Below, one piece after another: positions 55,233 to 64,000 of a stretch of DNA of 64,000 nt. The stretch spans positions 186,001 to 250,000 of the forward strand of contig NZ_LOKZ01000023.1 of assembly GCF_002211365.1 (NCBI RefSeq), given 5' to 3'. The stretch's first letter is position 1; each line of letters opens with the position of its first letter. Position numbers and translations under genes: made by a program. Below the pieces are notes generated by a model. That model saw nothing but the letters and a program-made list of their open reading frames with translations, searched no databases and had not been told where the DNA came from. This DNA is from Rhizobium sp. R711 (GTDB lineage: Bacteria > Pseudomonadota > Alphaproteobacteria > Rhizobiales > Rhizobiaceae).

Positions 55233-55344
55233 TCCGGATTTGCGGGAAGCCGTCGATCGTGAAGAACTCGCTTTCAGGCAGATTGCAGCGGCATTGGTCG
55301 GCTCTGGAACGTGAAGAGTAGTGCGGCGAACAGACACAAAAGTT

Positions 55345-55704
55345 GCCGCCCATGCGCTGCCGCCAGCGCGTCATCGAGGAGCGGTCGAACGATAGGGCGT
55401 GCCGAAAGAACTCCTCGCCGCACAGGTACTGAAAGTAGGGGTTCTCCACCCAGCGCTCGCACAGCGCCTCGTCCGACAGGTTGAACCTGTGCTTCAGAAT
55501 GGCCAGCCCCGCCATCAGCCGCGTCGACAATGGCGGCATGCCCGCTCCGTCCGAATAGACCGTCCCAAACCGGGCTTCCAACACAGGCCAGTCAATAGCC
55601 TGCGCCAGACGCACCAGTTCGTGCTTCATATTGATGATCTGGTCGAGCCGGGATCGGAATAAATCCTGTTCACCCGTTTGGCGCCGTTCGCGTGGCTTAC
55701 CCAT
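55345..55704 (-). mobile_element. 5' fragment of an IS5-type transposase
   Basis: From ATG 55704 about 119 residues match the N-terminal domain of IS5-type transposases: FGTVYSDGAGMPPLSTRLMA, GLAILKHRFNLSDEALCERW and VENPYFQYLCGEEFFRHALS, ending WRQRMG. After that the sequence diverges and the DDE catalytic part is missing. Upstream of the start, GATTCAC and GTGAATC (55717-55723 and 55737-55743) form an inverted pair that may be near the element's end. Inactive. Confidence 0.7.
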
Positions 55705-55934
55705 TCCTGGCTCTTCGATTCACCGCGATAAACCCAGTGAATCACGCTTCGCCAAGCAGGCAAACCTCAAACTGATTTTGCAAGCAAACAGCCTGTTCGG
55801 CGGCCGTTTCCGGCAATTGGAAGATCTGCAGATCCTTCGATTCTTACGTCAAATCAGCAGCTTCCGAGTTCTTCACGGCCGATGGGAAGCCATCTATTCC
55901 GCGCGACGCAGCAGGCTGCCTATCGAGTTGTAAG

Positions 55935-56915
55935 TCACGCAACTTGTGAGATATTATCCAGTTGCTGCCGCCATGCTGCATAAACAGCGCCGATACCAGC
56001 CTCGAGCTCGATCTTCGGTTGCCATCCCATTGACCGGATACAGGAACTGTCAAGAAGCTTACGGGGCGTTCCGTCAGGCATGGCGGAGTTGAATATGATG
56101 CGTCCTTCGTAACCAAGGACCTCCGCAACAAGCACAGCCAGGTCGCCGATGCTTATTTCCCTACCGGATCCGATATTGACTATCCTTGGACCGGCATATC
56201 TCACCATCAGGTGAACACAGGCATCTGCAAGATCGTCGACATGAAGAAATTCGCGTTGAGGCGCTCCCGTACCCCAGACCTCGACAGTGCTCGCGCCGCC
56301 AGCCTTGGCGTCATGGATCTTTCTGATAAGAGCGGGCAGGACGTGCGAACTTTCGAGATCGAAATTATCGTTCGGTCCATACAAGTTGGTCGGCATGGCG
56401 GAGATCGCCTGCATCCCATATTGCTTCGCACATGCCTCGGCCAGCTTCAGCCCGGCGATCTTCGCAATCGCATAAGGCTCGTTGGTCGGCTCCAGGCTCC
56501 CTGTCAGCAGCGAATCCTCGGTGATCGGCTGGCTGGCGAATTTCGGGTAGATGCAGCTCGAACCCAACCATAGAAGCTTTTCCACTTTTATATCGGCCGC
56601 CGTCTTGATCACGTTCATCGCGATCATCGTATTGATATAGAGAAAATCGACCGGATATTGCGCATTTGCTTTGATGCCGCCGGCAAGCGCGGCAGCGACA
56701 AAAATTGCGTCCGGACGGTTACGCCGCATCCAGTTTTCGGTCTCGCTTTGTCGGGTGAGGTCGAGTTCACGGTGCGAAACCGTCAGGATTGCGCAGTCTT
56801 CCTGCTGCAACCGTCTCACGAGTGCGGAGCCAACCATTCCGGAGTGACCTGCAACCCAGATTCGCTTACCCCGTAGATTGTAAGCAGGCCTGTTTGCCTC
56901 AGCCGTAAAAATCAT
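55935..56915 (-). CDS. fcl: GDP-L-fucose synthase
   Basis: A 326-residue SDR (WcaG/Fcl) that converts GDP-4-keto-6-deoxymannose to GDP-L-fucose by epimerisation and reduction. The cofactor motif is WVAGHSGMVGSALVRRL, the catalytic region LWLGSSCIYPKFASQPI with Ser and Cys, YAIAKIAGLKLAEACAKQYG holds the YxxxK, and MPTNLYGPNDNFDLESSHVL is family-typical. Its start overlaps the gmd stop by 17 bases, so both enzymes are made together. Confidence 0.93.
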   Translation of the reverse strand: MIFTAEANRPAYNLRGKRIWVAGHSGMVGSALVRRLQQEDCAILTVSHRELDLTRQSETENWMRRNRPDAIFVAAALAGGIKANAQYPVDFLYINTMIAMNVIKTAADIKVEKLLWLGSSCIYPKFASQPITEDSLLTGSLEPTNEPYAIAKIAGLKLAEACAKQYGMQAISAMPTNLYGPNDNFDLESSHVLPALIRKIHDAKAGGASTVEVWGTGAPQREFLHVDDLADACVHLMVRYAGPRIVNIGSGREISIGDLAVLVAEVLGYEGRIIFNSAMPDGTPRKLLDSSCIRSMGWQPKIELEAGIGAVYAAWRQQLDNISQVA

Positions 56916-57969
56916 TGCGGCCCTCCTCCTTCATGATTGTTCTGAGATCCGCCTCGACCATTTCAGAGACAAGGGCATCGAACGAAACCGAGTGCTGCCA
57001 ATTTAATTTTTTCCTGGCCTTTTCCGGATTCCCGAGAAGAATATCGACCTCTGTCGGCCGGAAATAGACAGGATCGATCTCGATGATAGGATCGCCGCTT
57101 CGACGGTCGAAACCGACCTCATCAACGCCGTCGCCTTCCCACGCAATGTCTCTGTCCACAGCCTTGAAGGCGCGCTCGACAAATTCTCGCACGGTATGCG
57201 TCTCGCCTGTCGCGAGTACGTAGTCATCCGGTGTCTCCTGTTGCAGGATACGCCACATACCATCGACGTAGTCGCGCGCATGCCCCCAGTCGCGCTTGGC
57301 GTTGAGGTTGCCCAGCCGCAGTTTCTTCTGCAATCCGCGCTCGATGGCCGCGACACCGCGCGTAATCTTGCGCGTGACGAAGGTTTCACCGCGCAGGGGG
57401 CTCTCATGGTTAAAGAGGATTCCGTTTGAGGCATGAATGCCGTAAGCCTCGCGATAATTGACGGTAATCCAGTAGGCATAGAGCTTTGCAGCCGCATAGG
57501 GACTACGGGGATAAAACGGCGTTCCCTCATGTTGCGGTACCTCGCCCAATCCGCCAAAAAGCTCGGACGTCGAAGCCTGGTAGAACCTGCAGGTTCTTTC
57601 CAGCTTCAGTATCCGCATCGCCTCAAGCAGACGCAGGACGCCGACCGCGTCGGCATTGGCTGTATATTCGGGTGTTTCGAAGCTGACCTTCACATGGCTC
57701 TGGGCGCCAAGATTGTATATTTCGTCAGGCTGGACGTCCTGTATGACGCGGCACAGATTGGTGCCATCCGTCAGGTCGCCAAAATGCAGATGGAATCGCG
57801 AGCTGTGTTCGTAGCGATCGTGAAAGAGATGATCGACGCGCGCCGTATTGAATGACGAGGAGCGTCTTTTCAGGCCATGCACATGGTAGCCCTTGGAGAG
57901 AAGCAATTCGCTCAGATACGCACCGTCCTGGCCGGTGACGCCAACAATCAAAGCAACTTTCTCTGACAT
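56899..57969 (-). CDS. gmd: GDP-mannose 4,6-dehydratase
   Basis: A 356-residue enzyme making GDP-4-keto-6-deoxymannose. It has VGVTGQDGAYLSELLLSKGY, FNTARVDHLFHDRYE, FYQASTSELFGGLGEVPQHE (catalytic Thr/Ser and Glu), YAAAKLYAYWITVNYREAYG (YxxxK) and NLNAKRDWGHARDYVDGMW. The start at 57969 follows AGAGGGG; the longer reading from 58053 adds residues with no match. Divergent from the glycosyltransferase at 58279. Supplies GDP-L-fucose precursor to the locus. Confidence 0.94.
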   Translation of the reverse strand: MSEKVALIVGVTGQDGAYLSELLLSKGYHVHGLKRRSSSFNTARVDHLFHDRYEHSSRFHLHFGDLTDGTNLCRVIQDVQPDEIYNLGAQSHVKVSFETPEYTANADAVGVLRLLEAMRILKLERTCRFYQASTSELFGGLGEVPQHEGTPFYPRSPYAAAKLYAYWITVNYREAYGIHASNGILFNHESPLRGETFVTRKITRGVAAIERGLQKKLRLGNLNAKRDWGHARDYVDGMWRILQQETPDDYVLATGETHTVREFVERAFKAVDRDIAWEGDGVDEVGFDRRSGDPIIEIDPVYFRPTEVDILLGNPEKARKKLNWQHSVSFDALVSEMVEADLRTIMKEEGRNDFYG

Positions 57970-58278
57970 CGATATTCCCCTCTTCCGGCCCGCGCATCCG
58001 TCCAGCCTTCCCTTGGACAATATAAAGTCACCGCAGGCGTGGCACTTTGCCAAAAAGGTGTAGTTCGCCAGTAGTTAGCCCGCGGGGGTGGAATTGTGCA
58101 TCGCCGAAGGAACTCCGAAAGTCGCAGACATCCCGCATAAGGGGTAGCAAAGGCCCTCTTGGGTGCATCCGCCTATTGCCTTTGGCGAACTTGCGAGCAG
58201 TGGGCCGCCTGCCACAATGAGCACACGGCTATCCAGCCCGCCGGACATCTCTCGCGCCCGGATGCTTAGGAAATCGGT

Positions 58279-59538
58279 ATGAGGATTGTTTTCGCCAATC
58301 GCTACTTCTACCCTGATCAATCCGCCACCAGTCGGATGGTATCCTCCATGGCGTTCGCCCTTGCGCAGCGTGGCTTCGACGTCACTGCGCTGGCCGGTCG
58401 AAGTCTGCACAACAGACAGGATACCCTCTTGCCCGCGGAAGAAACGATCTCAGGCGTGAGGGTGTGCCGCCTGACCACATCTCGTTTCGGCCGGCAATCG
58501 GTCGTCGGCAGATCGATCGACTATCTCTCCTTTCATGCACTCGCGCTCTGGTGGTTCCTCAGAAACGTGTCCAAGAATGATGTGGCAGTCATATGCACGG
58601 ATCCGCCATTCCTTTCGGTCAGCAGCGCCATTGCGCTCAAGCTGCGAGGGGCTCGAATGATCAACTGGATCATGGACCTGTTTCCAGAGACAGCGATCGA
58701 GCTCGGATATATGAGGAGACGTCGATCCCTCGGCCGGCTCGCAAAAGCCATTCGAGATTGGTCGATCAGGAAATCCGCACTGATCATCTGCCCAACGAAG
58801 ACGATGGCGGACTACATGATCGAGCAGGCTCTGCCGCAGGAGAGAATTGCCGTTCAATACCATTGGTCGAATGAGGATGAGATCTATCCTGTAGACCCGG
58901 AACATAACGGCCTTCGTCAGGAATGGGGTCTCGGCGAGGATTTCGTGGTCGGCTATTCGGGCAATTTCGGTAGAGCGCACGAATTCACGACAATCATTGA
59001 AACGGCCGAACTCCTCAAAGATCGCAGGGATATACGCTTCCTTCTGATCGGCAGTGGTCATCAGCATGCCGCAGTTCAGGAAGCCGTTCGAGAGCGTGGC
59101 CTCCGAAACGTCATCTTCAAACCGTTGCAGCCGGCAGAGCGCCTGGCTGAAAGTCTCGGCGCGGCCGATGTCCATCTTGTTTCGCTGCTGCCGCGCCTCG
59201 AGCACTGCATTCTACCGAGCAAGATTTACGGTATCCTGGCAGCGGGCAGGCCGACAATTTTCATCGGCGACAACGATGGCGAGGTTGCGCGCATCTTGGC
59301 TTCGGGGGCATGTGGAAAAACGATTGCGATCGGAGATGCCGAACAGCTTGCCCTCACTATTCGTGAGCTGAAGGGTTCTCCAATCCGCCGTTCTGACATG
59401 GGCGCCGCTGCACGACATCTGGTCGAAACCGCTTACTCCCGCCATGCAGCAATAGAAGCCTGGTGCACGCTGTTCGAGCAGCTGGGGGAACGGGCGCCGG
59501 CCCCTTCCCATGACGAGATGCAGAGGCAGTTTTCATGA
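58279..59538 (+). CDS. glycosyltransferase family 4, WbuB-like
   Basis: A 419-residue GT-B enzyme. The N-terminal MRIVFANRYFYPDQSATSRM and INWIMDLFPETAIELGYM are typical of WbuB-type transferases. The donor domain has FVVGYSGNFGRAHEFTTI, FLLIGSGHQHAAVQ and the GT4-like LEHCILPSKIYGILAAGRP. It has no membrane segment. With gmd and fcl adjacent, transfer of a deoxysugar is possible but unproven. The next transferase starts inside the ATGA at its end. Confidence 0.88.
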   Translation: MRIVFANRYFYPDQSATSRMVSSMAFALAQRGFDVTALAGRSLHNRQDTLLPAEETISGVRVCRLTTSRFGRQSVVGRSIDYLSFHALALWWFLRNVSKNDVAVICTDPPFLSVSSAIALKLRGARMINWIMDLFPETAIELGYMRRRRSLGRLAKAIRDWSIRKSALIICPTKTMADYMIEQALPQERIAVQYHWSNEDEIYPVDPEHNGLRQEWGLGEDFVVGYSGNFGRAHEFTTIIETAELLKDRRDIRFLLIGSGHQHAAVQEAVRERGLRNVIFKPLQPAERLAESLGAADVHLVSLLPRLEHCILPSKIYGILAAGRPTIFIGDNDGEVARILASGACGKTIAIGDAEQLALTIRELKGSPIRRSDMGAAARHLVETAYSRHAAIEAWCTLFEQLGERAPAPSHDEMQRQFS

Positions 59539-60791
59539 GTGGAAAGGTGATCGTCAGCCAGCTCGGCGCGCGCATGCATTATGCGGTGCCGGCCATATTC
59601 GCGTCTCAGGATCGCCTTGCCCATTTCTATACGGATATCTGTGCAACGAAGGGCTGGTATCGCTTTGCGACCGCCCTTCCTGCAGCGCTTACGCCAGCTG
59701 CCGTCCGGCGTTTCGCCGGACGGCAGCCGCAGAACATCTCTCCAAACCTGATTACGATCTTTCCTGCTTTCGGAATCCGCTCGGCTTTGCGACGCATGCG
59801 CGGGAAGGATGTCGTCGACGAGACCTCGCATGCCCTTTGGGCCGGCGCATATTTTTCGCGTCTCGTCGCCCAAAGCGGCTTCCACGGAGCTGATGGAATC
59901 TACGCCTTCAGCGGCGACGCGCTCGAGCAAATGCGCGCCGCCAAGCAGCAGGGCCTTTGGACAGCACTCGAACAGATGATTGCTCCGCGCGATGTGCTCG
60001 AGCAACTCGTGCAGGAGGAAGCTCAATCCTTTCCCGACTGGACAGGCCCGCTTCCAAAGAACGCCTTAGCCCGCATCTTTGCCCACCGTGAAAAGGCGGA
60101 ATGGAATATCGCGGATCTGATCATATGTCCGTCCGAATTCGTTCGCCGTCACGTCGTTGCCTCTGGCGGCGACGAGAGCCGTTGCGTCGTCGTTCCCTAT
60201 GGGGTCGACGCCAGATGGCCAGTGACGCGGCCGCGGCGCTTGCCGGGGCCGATGCGCGTTCTTACCGCGGGTGCGGTGGGTTTGCGAAAGGGCTCCCCCT
60301 ACGTCGTCCAGGCTGCCCAGCTACTCGGTGAATCAGCAACATTTCGCATGGTCGGTCCCTGCAATCTTCCCGAGACGCTGCAGAACACGCTCGCCAGTTC
60401 CGTGGAACTGGCCGGTATCATTCCGCGCGCGGCAATGGCAGAGCAGTACCGATGGGCGGACATCTTCCTGTTGCCCTCCATTTGTGAGGGCTCGGCGACC
60501 GTCATCTACGAAGCGCTTGCGGCAGGTCTGCCGGTTATCACGACAGAAAATGCAGGAAGCGTGGTGCGCGACGGCGAAGAGGGCTTCGTCGTTCCGCTTC
60601 GCGACAGCCAGGCTATTGCGCAGGCGATCGAAAGACTGGCGAGGGACGAAGAGCTAAGAGCCGAGATGTCGGCAAATGCCTTGCGCCGGGCGGCGGATTT
60701 CACCGTTGAAAAATATGGCACTCGCTTGCTCGCGGCGATCGAATCCCTTTCCTCCAGACGGGTACAGCATCGCCCGGGGCTGAAACGATGA
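59535..60791 (+). CDS. glycosyltransferase family 4
   Basis: A 418-residue GT-B enzyme. The first half has little recognisable motif beyond VIVSQLGARMHYAVPAIFAS. The donor domain has MRVLTAGAVGLRKGSPYVVQ, FLLPSICEGSATVIYEALAA (acidic GT4 motif) and GLPVITTENAGSVVRDGEEG. ATG 59535 overlaps the previous stop by four bases, so it is co-translated in a run of three transferases. Confidence 0.86.
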   Translation: MSGKVIVSQLGARMHYAVPAIFASQDRLAHFYTDICATKGWYRFATALPAALTPAAVRRFAGRQPQNISPNLITIFPAFGIRSALRRMRGKDVVDETSHALWAGAYFSRLVAQSGFHGADGIYAFSGDALEQMRAAKQQGLWTALEQMIAPRDVLEQLVQEEAQSFPDWTGPLPKNALARIFAHREKAEWNIADLIICPSEFVRRHVVASGGDESRCVVVPYGVDARWPVTRPRRLPGPMRVLTAGAVGLRKGSPYVVQAAQLLGESATFRMVGPCNLPETLQNTLASSVELAGIIPRAAMAEQYRWADIFLLPSICEGSATVIYEALAAGLPVITTENAGSVVRDGEEGFVVPLRDSQAIAQAIERLARDEELRAEMSANALRRAADFTVEKYGTRLLAAIESLSSRRVQHRPGLKR

Positions 60792-60843
60792 ACTGGAGAA
60801 TGGTGGTCCTTCTATCCCGTGCACCACGGAGATTTCGCGCATC

Positions 60844-62001
60844 ATGAAGATCGTTCACGTGATTTCGTCAATAGATCCGGCAAAGGGAGGCCCCCAGGCT
60901 GTCGTTGCACGAATTGCAGCCGCCCAATGTATGCTCGGGCACGACGTGCATGTCATCAGCTATGCCGGCACCACGGTCCAGGAAAAGGCATTCCGAACGG
61001 CTGCTGGCATACCGGAGTTCGAAAAGATCCGATGGCATCTGTTGCCCGACGCGGATCGCTTCGAGCGCATCACGAGCATAAAGGGGGCGAAACTGATCAG
61101 CAAGGTGCTGCGGTTTGCCGATTTCGTTCATCTCCATGGCATATGGGAACCAATCCTGCTGCGATCTGCCTCCAAGGCAAGAGCTGCGGGAATTCCGTAT
61201 TGCGTAGCTCCACATGGCATGCTCGATGTCTGGAGCCTGCGACAAAAAGCCTGGAAAAAGCGCCTTGCCCTGTCATTCGGCTATCGCCGTATGCTGCAAA
61301 ATGCGAAGTTCATACACGCGTTGAACAGCGATGAAGTGCAACTGATGCGGCCGCTGGGCCTCAATGTGCCGATGGTCGTCATTCCAAACGGCGTCTTTCC
61401 GCAGGAATTCGAGCAGCGCGGCTCGGAAGCGCCCTTCCGTAAGCAGATCGGAATGCCAGCCGATCGCCGCTTTGTTCTGTTTCTTTCTCGCCTGCACTTC
61501 AAGAAAGGACTGGATCTGCTTGCCCATGCCTTCCAGTCGGTCGCTTCAAGATGTCCCGAAGTTGATCTCGTCGTTGCGGGACCGGATGATGGTGCTCAAG
61601 ACGGATTTTTGGCGATCATCCGGGACCTTGGCATCGAGCATCGCGTTCGGTTGACGGGACCCCTTTACGGCACATCGAAGCTGCAGGCTTTTTCTGCAAC
61701 CGCCTGCTTTTGCCTGCCAAGCAGACAGGAAGGCTTCAGTCTTGCAATTACCGAAGCAATGGCCTGCGGCGCGCCGGTCGTCATAAGCGATGCCTGCCAT
61801 TTCCCCGAGGTCGACACGGCCGGGGCGGGATCTGTAACACCTCTTGCGCCCGCCGCAATCGCGAACGCGCTAGTAAAAGTCTTGGAGAATGATCGTCTGG
61901 CCAAAAAAATGGGCGAAAACGGACGCCGATTGGTGATGGAGAATTTCACCTGGCCGGTCATTGCCGGAAAGACCATAAGCAGCTATCGCTTGTATGCGTA
62001 G
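60844..62001 (+). CDS. glycosyltransferase family 4
   Basis: A 385-residue GT-B enzyme. The acceptor domain begins MKIVHVISSIDPAKGGPQAV and contains VHLHGIWEPILLRSASKARA and YCVAPHGMLDVWSLRQKAWK. The donor domain has VLFLSRLHFKKGLDLLAHAF and CLPSRQEGFSLAITEAMACG. It follows the previous transferase by 52 bases. Its last 19 bases overlap the convergent acetyltransferase gene. Confidence 0.9.
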   Translation: MKIVHVISSIDPAKGGPQAVVARIAAAQCMLGHDVHVISYAGTTVQEKAFRTAAGIPEFEKIRWHLLPDADRFERITSIKGAKLISKVLRFADFVHLHGIWEPILLRSASKARAAGIPYCVAPHGMLDVWSLRQKAWKKRLALSFGYRRMLQNAKFIHALNSDEVQLMRPLGLNVPMVVIPNGVFPQEFEQRGSEAPFRKQIGMPADRRFVLFLSRLHFKKGLDLLAHAFQSVASRCPEVDLVVAGPDDGAQDGFLAIIRDLGIEHRVRLTGPLYGTSKLQAFSATACFCLPSRQEGFSLAITEAMACGAPVVISDACHFPEVDTAGAGSVTPLAPAAIANALVKVLENDRLAKKMGENGRRLVMENFTWPVIAGKTISSYRLYA

Positions 62002-62585
62002 CAGGCGGCGGCAGCCGGGCTGCGTCGACCGACAGGCCTTGCCGGATTGCCCACATAGACCGTCCATGCTTCGAGCGATTTTGCCGCAACCCCTCTCGCG
62101 CCAAGGACAGCCCCCTCTCCGACAATGACATCCGGCCCGACGAAGGCTTCTGCCGCGACCCAGCAATTCGCCTGAAGCGTAATCGGTTTGCTGATCAACG
62201 GGAATCGGCTGTCCTGAATATCGTGGGTTCCGGTACACAGATGTGCGCGTTGCGAAACGATCGCATGGTCGCCAATCGTCACGCGGGCGACATTGTAGCA
62301 GATTACACCAGGGCCAATCAAAGCGAACTCCCCCATGACGAGGTTGCCGGGCCACCAGATTCTAGCCCTCCCATTGACTAAGGCCGTCGAATGAACGCGC
62401 GCACCGAAGCAGCGTAGCAAGCTGAGCCGCCACCACCCCATCTGCCGCGGCGTCCACGCAGCGAGCATAAACCAGCATATCGCCCACAACAGGCGCATGG
62501 CTCGAAACTTCACTGAAAATGTAGCTCCCCCGAACCTCGGGAGAAGAACGTCGGGACTGTCGAAGTCGATCTGCTCACGGTTCAT
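61983..62585 (-). CDS. WcaF-like polysaccharide O-acetyltransferase
   Basis: A 200-residue acyltransferase with left-handed beta-helix hexapeptide repeats (about 80-185), including RIWWPGNLVMGEFALIGPGV, HLCTGTHDIQDSRFPL with the catalytic His, and VGPDVIVGEGAVLGARGV. It resembles putative colanic-acid acetyltransferases. The start at 62585 overlaps the end of the Wzy-like gene by eleven bases, so the two are coupled. It would O-acetylate the polymer or the repeat unit. Confidence 0.88.
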   Translation of the reverse strand: MNREQIDFDSPDVLLPRFGGATFSVKFRAMRLLWAICWFMLAAWTPRQMGWWRLSLLRCFGARVHSTALVNGRARIWWPGNLVMGEFALIGPGVICYNVARVTIGDHAIVSQRAHLCTGTHDIQDSRFPLISKPITLQANCWVAAEAFVGPDVIVGEGAVLGARGVAAKSLEAWTVYVGNPARPVGRRSPAAAACYAYKR

Positions 62586-63873
62586 AATATGCGGTCTCCT
62601 TCGAAACAAACGGTATATTCGACTTCCCATTGTCGCGTCGGGCTTTCGTTTGCGGCGTAGTGCGGGCAAAAGCCAAGGACGGTACAAGAAAAATCAGCAT
62701 ATGAACCCAGACCATCAATACCCAATCCGTCGTATGAGAAACCGCGTGCATGGCGGGGACTATGGAAAGCATATAGACCACTTGTGCCGATGCCTCTCCT
62801 GCATTCGCCGAAACCCAGATCCGGTGCATCAAGTAGGACAGGAGGAAAAATTTCAGCGCACCAAAATACCAGAAGGACTGAAAAGCATCCGCCATTCCTG
62901 TCTCGGTAGTCCCGGTCAAGGGATTGTAATCGCGCGGGGGAACAGGCATCTGTAGCATCAATGCGCTCTTGAACCTGCTGCCAAGAAGCTGGGCGGGTAC
63001 ATAGCTAAAGATCAAGCGATTCCAGTGGAATTTGCCGTAATCGAAATCCAAGGTGGTATCGGTGTTGTTTATCAGGAGCACTGCATTTCGCATCTCCGGC
63101 CCACCGTCCCTCAAGACCTGGGTGATATTGCCAACCACATCAATTCTTTCTACATCGTCCCAGACCGGTGCGCCATTCGCCCGGGTGATATTGCGATAAT
63201 CGCCCATGCTGAACATGCCGACTGTCCCAAGCAGCAAAACGGCAAGCGTCAGCACACGCGGGAGCATCCAGCCGCGGTAAAACCAGAAGGCCAGCACGAA
63301 GATGAAGCAAAGCTCCACGGCCTCGGCGCGTTTTCCTGTTACGAGAATTCGATCGAGATAAAAGACAAGATCGAGCGCGATGATGATGAGCGCCGCAAAT
63401 GACATACGTCTTGCAAAGCAAAGTACCGCGATGGCGAGACCATAGCAAAGTAGTCTCGAGAAAAAGACATACATCACCGAAACGCCGGTCATTTCCACAC
63501 CGACGAGAGAATCGGCCGGCAGGCGACTGAGCTGGTAGTAGAAGTAGGCGCCTAGGAGAGAAAGAACAAAGGCAACGATAAGAAGACGCTTTTCCGAAAA
63601 GTCGTGACGAAAGATGGAGACGGGCTTAACGCGGGATATGTAGCCCAGCCAAGTCATCAGGAGACAAAGAATGGTGAAGCCGATGGCTTTCGCGAATGCA
63701 TTTTCCGGCAGGAAGCGATCGTCGGCGAGAGCGGGAACCTGCGGCAGGAGAAAGGCGAAGGTGATGACGCCCGTCAGGAACGGAAATTGATAAAGGTTCA
63801 CGCGCCTAACCATGCCAACGCCCAACAGGCTGAAGACGACGACGACAAGAATGTAGGTCAACCACCAGTTCAT
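62575..63873 (-). CDS. Wzy-like O-antigen polymerase family membrane protein
   Basis: A 432-residue polytopic protein with about 11 hydrophobic segments (for example YILVVVVFSLLGVGMV, LIVAFVLSLLGAYFYY and VLTLAVLLLGTVGMFSMGDY). A long loop of about 100 residues between membrane segments, rich in Arg, Asp and Asn, is the usual place of the Wzy active region. Wzy proteins diverge widely, so the call rests on topology and on the surrounding Wzx-, Wzc- and exporter genes. It ends inside the acetyltransferase start. Confidence 0.72.
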   Translation of the reverse strand: MNWWLTYILVVVVFSLLGVGMVRRVNLYQFPFLTGVITFAFLLPQVPALADDRFLPENAFAKAIGFTILCLLMTWLGYISRVKPVSIFRHDFSEKRLLIVAFVLSLLGAYFYYQLSRLPADSLVGVEMTGVSVMYVFFSRLLCYGLAIAVLCFARRMSFAALIIIALDLVFYLDRILVTGKRAEAVELCFIFVLAFWFYRGWMLPRVLTLAVLLLGTVGMFSMGDYRNITRANGAPVWDDVERIDVVGNITQVLRDGGPEMRNAVLLINNTDTTLDFDYGKFHWNRLIFSYVPAQLLGSRFKSALMLQMPVPPRDYNPLTGTTETGMADAFQSFWYFGALKFFLLSYLMHRIWVSANAGEASAQVVYMLSIVPAMHAVSHTTDWVLMVWVHMLIFLVPSLAFARTTPQTKARRDNGKSNIPFVSKETAYYEP

Positions 63874-63904
63874 CGCTTTTACCCAAACGTCTCCCGCTCG
63901 CCGC

Positions 63905-64000
63905 CTATAACGGATCGGCCAAGAAGAACCACAACTTGTACAATGGCAGTTTCAGATATTCCTTGGCGATCTGAAGCCCCGTCTGATTGAAGATAAGCTT
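63905..64000 (-). CDS. C-terminal end of a gene continuing past the window
   Basis: An open minus-strand frame from the right edge ends with TAG at 63905-63907, giving 31 residues ending in GLQIAKEYLKLPLYKLWFFL then ADPL. It is 32 bases upstream of the Wzy-like gene and in the same orientation, so it probably belongs to the same operon. The fragment is too short to identify; a glycosyltransferase is a guess from context. Confidence 0.5.
   Translation of the reverse strand, partial: KLIFNQTGLQIAKEYLKLPLYKLWFFLADPL

Noticed and set aside
1..64000. CRISPR arrays, tRNA or rRNA genes, prophage
   Set aside because: No regularly spaced short repeats, no cloverleaf-like or ribosomal RNA sequence and no phage structural genes were noticed in reading the window.

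Overview
The window looks like part of an alphaproteobacterial genome of the Rhizobiaceae (Rhizobium/Ensifer/Agrobacterium group). The evidence is high GC coding sequence, ExoP- and ExoF-like export proteins, an EcfG-type promoter motif and relics of a Ti-plasmid-type traH gene and of IS630/IS5-type insertion sequences. No rRNA, tRNA or CRISPR was seen. The traH relic and the concentration of accessory functions suggest a plasmid-derived replicon or chromid, or an island; this is inference. Bases 1-25739 are mostly orderly metabolic and envelope genes: an NfeD/SPFH membrane pair; a TetR-controlled phenylacetate group (paaK-paaI-paaG and a divergent hydratase/dehydrogenase); a fused 5-oxoprolinase with a divergent winged-helix regulator; a copper-handling run (DUF2946, PCuAC, CopC, CopD) followed by HupE; a hexuronate group (SDR, FadR-type GntR, UxuA); a single-domain response regulator behind an EcfG-type promoter; and a large alpha-2-macroglobulin gene translationally coupled to pbpC. 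Bases 26329-64000 are a large surface-polysaccharide region. It holds a WecA-type initiating transferase, a Wzx flippase, a Wzy-like membrane protein, an ExoP/Wzc-like co-polymerase, an ExoF/Wza-like exporter, five recognisable glycosyltransferases, a pyruvyltransferase, a WcaF-like acetyltransferase, a secreted beta-helix protein, and gmd plus fcl for GDP-L-fucose. Together they predict a fucose-containing, acetylated and pyruvylated exopolysaccharide or capsule made by the Wzx/Wzy route. The most interesting part is 40478-53338. Two paralogous LuxR-type regulators, both with Asn in place of the phospho-accepting Asp of the receiver, bracket a cassette: class III aminotransferase, epimerase/dehydratase, DUF4910-type aminopeptidase-like protein, RmlC-like epimerase, C-methyltransferase, RfbF-like cytidylyltransferase and PIG-L deacetylase. 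Next come a Wzc-like protein with a degenerate ATPase and an ExoF-like exporter. The cassette may make an unusual amino or branched sugar, or another decoration, that I cannot match to a described pathway. Two stretches (34.6-40 kb and 53.6-55.7 kb) are gene graveyards. They contain a hydroxy-acid oxidase relic, an HlyD relic, an alpha/beta hydrolase broken in three frames, a traH gene fused in frame to the 3' end of a GMC oxidoreductase and then frameshifted, an IS630 relic, a TetR C-terminal relic, a toxin-antitoxin pair in which both genes are frameshifted, and an IS5-type fragment.
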